Of a stretch of 7,874 nt of DNA, positions 4,328 to 7,874 are shown piece by piece. The translations under genes were made by a program, and so were the position numbers. This DNA is from Thermomicrobiales bacterium (GTDB lineage Bacteria > Chloroflexota > Chloroflexia > Thermomicrobiales > UBA6265). Position 1 is the first letter of the stretch, and the number at the start of each line of letters is the position of its first letter. The stretch is taken from the NCBI GenBank assembly GCA_020847015.1, contig JADLCW010000451.1, forward strand, positions 1-7,874, given 5' to 3'. The notes under the pieces are model-generated. The model was not told where the DNA came from and ran no database searches. It was given only the letters and a program-made list of their open reading frames with translations.

Positions 4328-7300
4328 CTATGAGCAGCCAAGACTATTGCCGCAGTTGAGGCACTTGTAGCAGGCGCCGTTGCGGACGGTGATGTGGCCG
4401 CATACATCACAGAAGGGAGCGTCGCCCATCATCTCCGACAGGTGAGCGTCGATGGTGTTGAGCGACGCGGTCTGCTCTAGTAGCGCCGTCACGGACATCG
4501 CCTCGGCTTTGGCGTGATGGCCATTGCCATTGCCGCTGCCGTTGGTTGCCTTGGCGCTGTGCGACACGCTATTGGCCGGGTGCAGCACGGGCGCTGGCGC
4601 GGCAGGAATCGCTGAGGCGATGGGAGCTGGCGTCGTGGCTGGCGCGGGTGGCGCCGGATCGTCGTTTTCGTGCAAATCCGGCGGAACCTGGGTGAGATCG
4701 GTACGGTCGAGATACTCCAGCCCCAACACCCGGAACACGTAGTCGATGATGGAGGTTGCCATCTTGATGTTCGGGTGACCGGTCACCATCCCCTGCGGCT
4801 CGAAGCGGGTGAAGGTGAAGGTTTCCACGAACTCTTCCAGCGGCACCCCGTACTGGAGTCCCTTGGAGATGGCGATAGCAAAGCAGTTGATCATCGAGCG
4901 GAAGGCCGCGCCTTCCTTGTGCATGTCGATGAAGATCTCGCCAAGCGTGCCGTTTTCATACTCACCGGTGCGCAGGAAGACCTTGTTGCCGGCCACCCGC
5001 GCCTCCTGAGTGAAGCCGGACCGCTTGGCCGGCAGCCGATACCGTGTCGGCTTGGCTGCCGCTGGCGCTGACGCCGCCGCGACCAGCGGTTGCAGCGTCC
5101 GCCGTCCGCGCTCCCATTCGGCGCGCGCCTCGACCAGCGCGACGGCGACCGCCTCATCGATACGCCGTTGCGTTTCGGCTTCGCGCGCCGCGGCTTCGGC
5201 TTCGTCATCCTCGACCCCGGAATCGTGCTTGGCGGAGAGCGGCTGGCTCTGCTTGGAGCCGTCGCGGTAGAGCGCAAGGGCTTTGATGCCGTGGCGCCAG
5301 CTTTCCTCGTAGGCCTCCATCACCTCGCCGACGGTGGCCTCGTTTGGCATGTTGATCGTTTTGGAGATGGCGCCGGAGAGGAAGCTCTGGGCGGCGCTCA
5401 TCATCTTGATATGCCCAAGGTGGTGGATGAAGCGCGTGCCCCGCCTGCCGCACCGGTTGGCGCAGTCGAACACCGGCAGATGCTCCGACTTCAGATGGGG
5501 AGCGCCCTCTACGGTCATCGTGCCGCAGATGTGCTCGTTGGCCGCGTCGATTTCGGCCCGCGAGAAGCCGATCGCGCGCAGCAGATCGAATCCGGGCTGG
5601 GTGGTTTGTTCCAGAGTGATGCCGAGGCGACCGAGCGTGGCTTCGCCCAGCATCCAGGCGTTGAAGGCGAACCCGAGTTCGAACACGCTTGGCAGCGACC
5701 GCTCGACGACCGCCAGATCGTCATCGGTCAAACCCTTGGCGCGCAGTGACTCCTGATTGATGTAGGGCGCCCCGTCGAGGGAAAGCGTGCCCAGCGCAAA
5801 GGCGAGGATGTCGCGCCGCTGTGCGGCGTCGTAGCCAAGATTCTTCAGCGCCGGCTCCAAGCTGGCGTTGGCGATCTTGAAATAGCCGCCCCCGGCCAAC
5901 TTCTTGAATTTGACCAGCGCAAAATCTGGCTCGACGCCGGTAGTGTCGCAATCCATCAGTAATCCGATGGTGCCGGTGGGGGCCAGCAGCGTCGTTTGGG
6001 CATTGCGGTAGCCGTACCGCTCGCCGAGCGTGAGCGCGCGATCCCACGCGTCGCGGGCGGCGGCCAGCAGGGTGGGCGGGGTCAGCACGGCATCGATGCC
6101 CATCGGCAGCACCGACAGACCCTCGTACTCCTCCGGAGGGGCGTCGTAGGCGGCGCGCCGATGGTTGCGGATGACCCGCAGCATATGCGGCGCGTTGGCT
6201 CTGTAGTCGGGAAACGATCCGAGGTGTTCGGCCAGTTCGGCCGAGGCGGCGTAGCTCTCGCCGGTCAGCAGCGCAGTGACCGCCCCCGCGTAGGCGCGCG
6301 CGTCGTCCGAGTCGTAGGGCAACCCGAGCTGCATCAGCACGGCGCCGAGATTGGCGTAGCCGAGACCGAGGGTGCGGTAATCGTAGGAGAGACGGGCGAT
6401 CTCCTCGCTGGGGAACTGGGCCATCAGCACGCTGATCTCCAGCACGACGGTCCAGATGCGCACGGCATGGCGAAACCCGGTCACGTCGAACTCGCCAGTT
6501 TCCGGATCGAGGAACTTCAACAGGTTCAGCGAAGCGAGGTTGCAGGCGGTGTTGTCGAGAAACATGTACTCGGAGCAGGGATTGCTGCCGTTGATCCGCC
6601 CTGCCTCCGGGCAGGTATGCCATTCGTTGATGGTGGTGTCGAATTGCAGACCCGGATCGGCGCACTGCCAGGCGGCATCGGCAATGCGCCGCCACAGATC
6701 GCGGGCGCGCACCGTTTTGCTGACATGGCCGGGGTCGGTCCGCCAGCGCAACTGCCAATCGTCGTCGCGCTCGACCGCTTGCAGAAAGGCGTCGTCGACG
6801 CGCACCGAGTTGTTGGAGTTTTGACCGGAAACCGTCGCGTAGGCCTCGCCGTTGAAATCACTCGGATAGCCGGCAGCGATCAATGCCGCGACCTTCTTCT
6901 CCTCGTCCGCCTTCCAGTCGATGAACTTCTCGACATCGGGGTGGTCAATGTCGACGATGACCATCTTGGCGGCGCGTCGCGTCGTTCCCCCGCTCTTGAT
7001 GGCTCCGGCGGCGCGGTCGCCGACCCGCAGGAAACTCATCAGCCCCGACGAGGTGCCGCCTCCAGAGAGCGGCTCACCTTCACCGCGAATGCGCGAGAAG
7101 TTGGTGCCAGTACCGGAGCCGTATTTGAAGATGCGCGCTTCGCGCACCCAAAGATCCATCAGTCCGCCCTCTTCGACGAGGGAGTCGTCAACTGATTGGA
7201 TAAAGCAGGCGTGGACCTGCGCCCGGGTGTAGGCGTCTTCACTGCGGGTGAGCTGTCCGGTGGCGGGGTCGACGTAGTAGTGACCTTGAGCTGGACCGGA

Positions 7301-7789
7301 GATGCCGTAGGCCCAGGAGAGCCCAGTGTTGAACCACTGAGGCGAGTTGGGCGCGGCCATCTGGTTGAGCAGCATGTGCGCCAGTTCGTCGTAAAACGCT
7401 TGCCCGTCTCGCGGCGAGGCGAAATAGCCGTGCGTCTCGCCCCAGTGACGCCAACAGCCGGCCAGACGGTGGACGACCTGGCGAACGGAGCGCTCCGGCC
7501 CCAGTGCCGGTTGGCCGGTCTCGTCGAGGATCGGCGCACCGTTGGCGTCAGTCTGCGGCGCTCCTGCCTTGCGGAAATACTTGGACACCATGATGTCGGC
7601 CGCCACTTGCGACCAGGAAGCTGGAACCTCGGCGTCGGCCATTTCGAAGACGACCGAACCGTCGGGATTGGTGATGCGCGAAGTGCGCTTCGCCCATGTT
7701 ACCGCTTCGTAGGGGTTGGCGCCCTCGGTGGTGAAGTGGCGGGGAATCTCGATGCCCCGTGTCACGTCGTTGCCGGTTCGCTCGTCCAT
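4328..7789 (-). CDS. nrdJ: Adenosylcobalamin-dependent (class II) ribonucleotide reductase
   Basis: NrdJ reduces ribonucleotides to deoxyribonucleotides using an adenosylcobalamin-generated thiyl radical, with no oxygen requirement. Numbered from the ATG at 7789 (1153 aa): APNSPQWFNTG (146-156); C195 in ACFIQSVDDSL; NPCSE with N403, thiyl C405 and E407; C416 in NTACNLASLN, the partner of C195 in the redox pair; PTGTI (604-608). The 403/405/407/416 spacing matches Thermotoga NrdJ. An Ala/Glu-rich helical insert (~845-925) leads to a TSCPD domain (~925-1030), then a Pro/Ala and Gly/Asn/His-rich linker and a Cys tail (C1127, C1130, C1140, C1143, C1146, C1152), probably re-reducing the active site. 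There is no N-terminal ATP-cone. Start: ATG 7789 has GGGAG 8 nt upstream. An in-frame GTG at 7849 (20 more residues) also has GGGAG, 4 nt away, and the frame stays open to the window edge, so a longer N-terminus is possible. Any B12 riboswitch would lie outside the window. Confidence 0.96.
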   Translation of the reverse strand: MDERTGNDVTRGIEIPRHFTTEGANPYEAVTWAKRTSRITNPDGSVVFEMADAEVPASWSQVAADIMVSKYFRKAGAPQTDANGAPILDETGQPALGPERSVRQVVHRLAGCWRHWGETHGYFASPRDGQAFYDELAHMLLNQMAAPNSPQWFNTGLSWAYGISGPAQGHYYVDPATGQLTRSEDAYTRAQVHACFIQSVDDSLVEEGGLMDLWVREARIFKYGSGTGTNFSRIRGEGEPLSGGGTSSGLMSFLRVGDRAAGAIKSGGTTRRAAKMVIVDIDHPDVEKFIDWKADEEKKVAALIAAGYPSDFNGEAYATVSGQNSNNSVRVDDAFLQAVERDDDWQLRWRTDPGHVSKTVRARDLWRRIADAAWQCADPGLQFDTTINEWHTCPEAGRINGSNPCSEYMFLDNTACNLASLNLLKFLDPETGEFDVTGFRHAVRIWTVVLEISVLMAQFPSEEIARLSYDYRTLGLGYANLGAVLMQLGLPYDSDDARAYAGAVTALLTGESYAASAELAEHLGSFPDYRANAPHMLRVIRNHRRAAYDAPPEEYEGLSVLPMGIDAVLTPPTLLAAARDAWDRALTLGERYGYRNAQTTLLAPTGTIGLLMDCDTTGVEPDFALVKFKKLAGGGYFKIANASLEPALKNLGYDAAQRRDILAFALGTLSLDGAPYINQESLRAKGLTDDDLAVVERSLPSVFELGFAFNAWMLGEATLGRLGITLEQTTQPGFDLLRAIGFSRAEIDAANEHICGTMTVEGAPHLKSEHLPVFDCANRCGRRGTRFIHHLGHIKMMSAAQSFLSGAISKTINMPNEATVGEVMEAYEESWRHGIKALALYRDGSKQSQPLSAKHDSGVEDDEAEAAAREAETQRRIDEAVAVALVEARAEWERGRRTLQPLVAAASAPAAAKPTRYRLPAKRSGFTQEARVAGNKVFLRTGEYENGTLGEIFIDMHKEGAAFRSMINCFAIAISKGLQYGVPLEEFVETFTFTRFEPQGMVTGHPNIKMATSIIDYVFRVLGLEYLDRTDLTQVPPDLHENDDPAPPAPATTPAPIASAIPAAPAPVLHPANSVSHSAKATNGSGNGNGHHAKAEAMSVTALLEQTASLNTIDAHLSEMMGDAPFCDVCGHITVRNGACYKCLNCGNSLGCS

Positions 7790-7797
7790 CCGCTCCG

Positions 7798-7802
7798 CTC
7801 CC
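7798..7802 (-). promoter_or_regulatory. Ribosome binding site favouring the nrdJ ATG at 7789
   Basis: GGGAG on the minus strand lies 8 nt before the ATG at 7789. A second GGAG (7796-7793) is only 3 nt away. The competing GTG at 7849 has a GGGAG 4 nt upstream. Codons between 7849 and 7790 carry more A-ending third positions than the rest of the gene, which weakly favours 7789. Confidence 0.5.
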
Positions 7803-7874
7803 AATGCGCCTGTCGCCGATCGTTCGCTCGCTCGCCGCGTGTTCGCCACGACGCTCCCGCCGCCCCTCGAGGCA

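Noticed and set aside
3184..4410. Long 408-codon open frame on the minus strand across cysK
   Set aside because: It is antisense to a clear cysK, runs through the convergent hairpins into the nrdJ end, has no recognisable motif, and is of the His/Arg-rich type expected from the complement of GC-rich coding DNA.
5996..7195. 399-codon open frame on the plus strand inside nrdJ
   Set aside because: It is fully antisense to conserved NrdJ catalytic motifs, has no protein-family features, and is explained by GC-biased third positions.
1..7874. Mobile elements, CRISPR arrays, tRNA or rRNA genes, defence or toxin-antitoxin systems
   Set aside because: None was seen on reading both strands: no regularly spaced repeats, no transposase or integrase motifs, no cloverleaf, and all long coding regions belong to recognisable housekeeping families.

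Overview
The window is about 7.9 kb of GC-rich bacterial DNA (roughly 60-65% G+C by eye). It holds six protein-coding genes packed on both strands, with one cut at the left edge. No rRNA, tRNA, CRISPR array, insertion sequence or phage gene was seen. Gene content suggests a free-living, high-GC, deep-branching bacterium. The clues are a long adenosylcobalamin-dependent ribonucleotide reductase with a TSCPD domain and Cys-rich tail, a fused MoaD-MoaE protein and a two-domain GNAT enzyme. Chloroflexota (Thermomicrobia-like) is my best guess, but it rests on general resemblance and is of low confidence.

Layout. Positions 1-824 (+) carry the C-terminal two thirds of moeA, molybdenum insertion into molybdopterin. 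Positions 841-1818 (-) encode a tandem GNAT acetyltransferase that converges on moeA with only 16 nt between the stop codons. Positions 2022-2249 (+) encode a 75-residue helical protein, perhaps half of a ferritin-like bundle, followed by a GC-rich hairpin. Positions 2408-3115 (+) encode a MoaD-MoaE fusion, both subunits of molybdopterin synthase in one chain. A 104-nt AT-richer gap then holds a good sigma70-type promoter overlapped by an inverted repeat. Next is cysK (3220-4245, +), an O-acetylserine sulfhydrylase. An 82-nt convergent gap with two hairpins separates cysK from nrdJ (4328-7789, -), which fills the right half of the window and whose promoter lies beyond the right edge.

How the genes fit together. 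MoeA and MoaD-MoaE act in molybdenum cofactor synthesis: MoaD-MoaE makes the dithiolene of molybdopterin and MoeA inserts molybdate. CysK makes cysteine, the usual ultimate sulfur source for the MoaD thiocarboxylate, so moaDE followed by cysK is metabolically sensible, although cysK appears to have its own promoter. The GNAT gene, the small helical protein and nrdJ have no evident functional link to these.

This is largely an ordinary housekeeping region and I found no convincing new system. The points most worth a second look are the internal Gly-Gly of the MoaD-MoaE fusion, the promoter/dyad in front of cysK, possible alternative pairing around the moaDE ribosome binding site, and the unassigned 75-residue protein.
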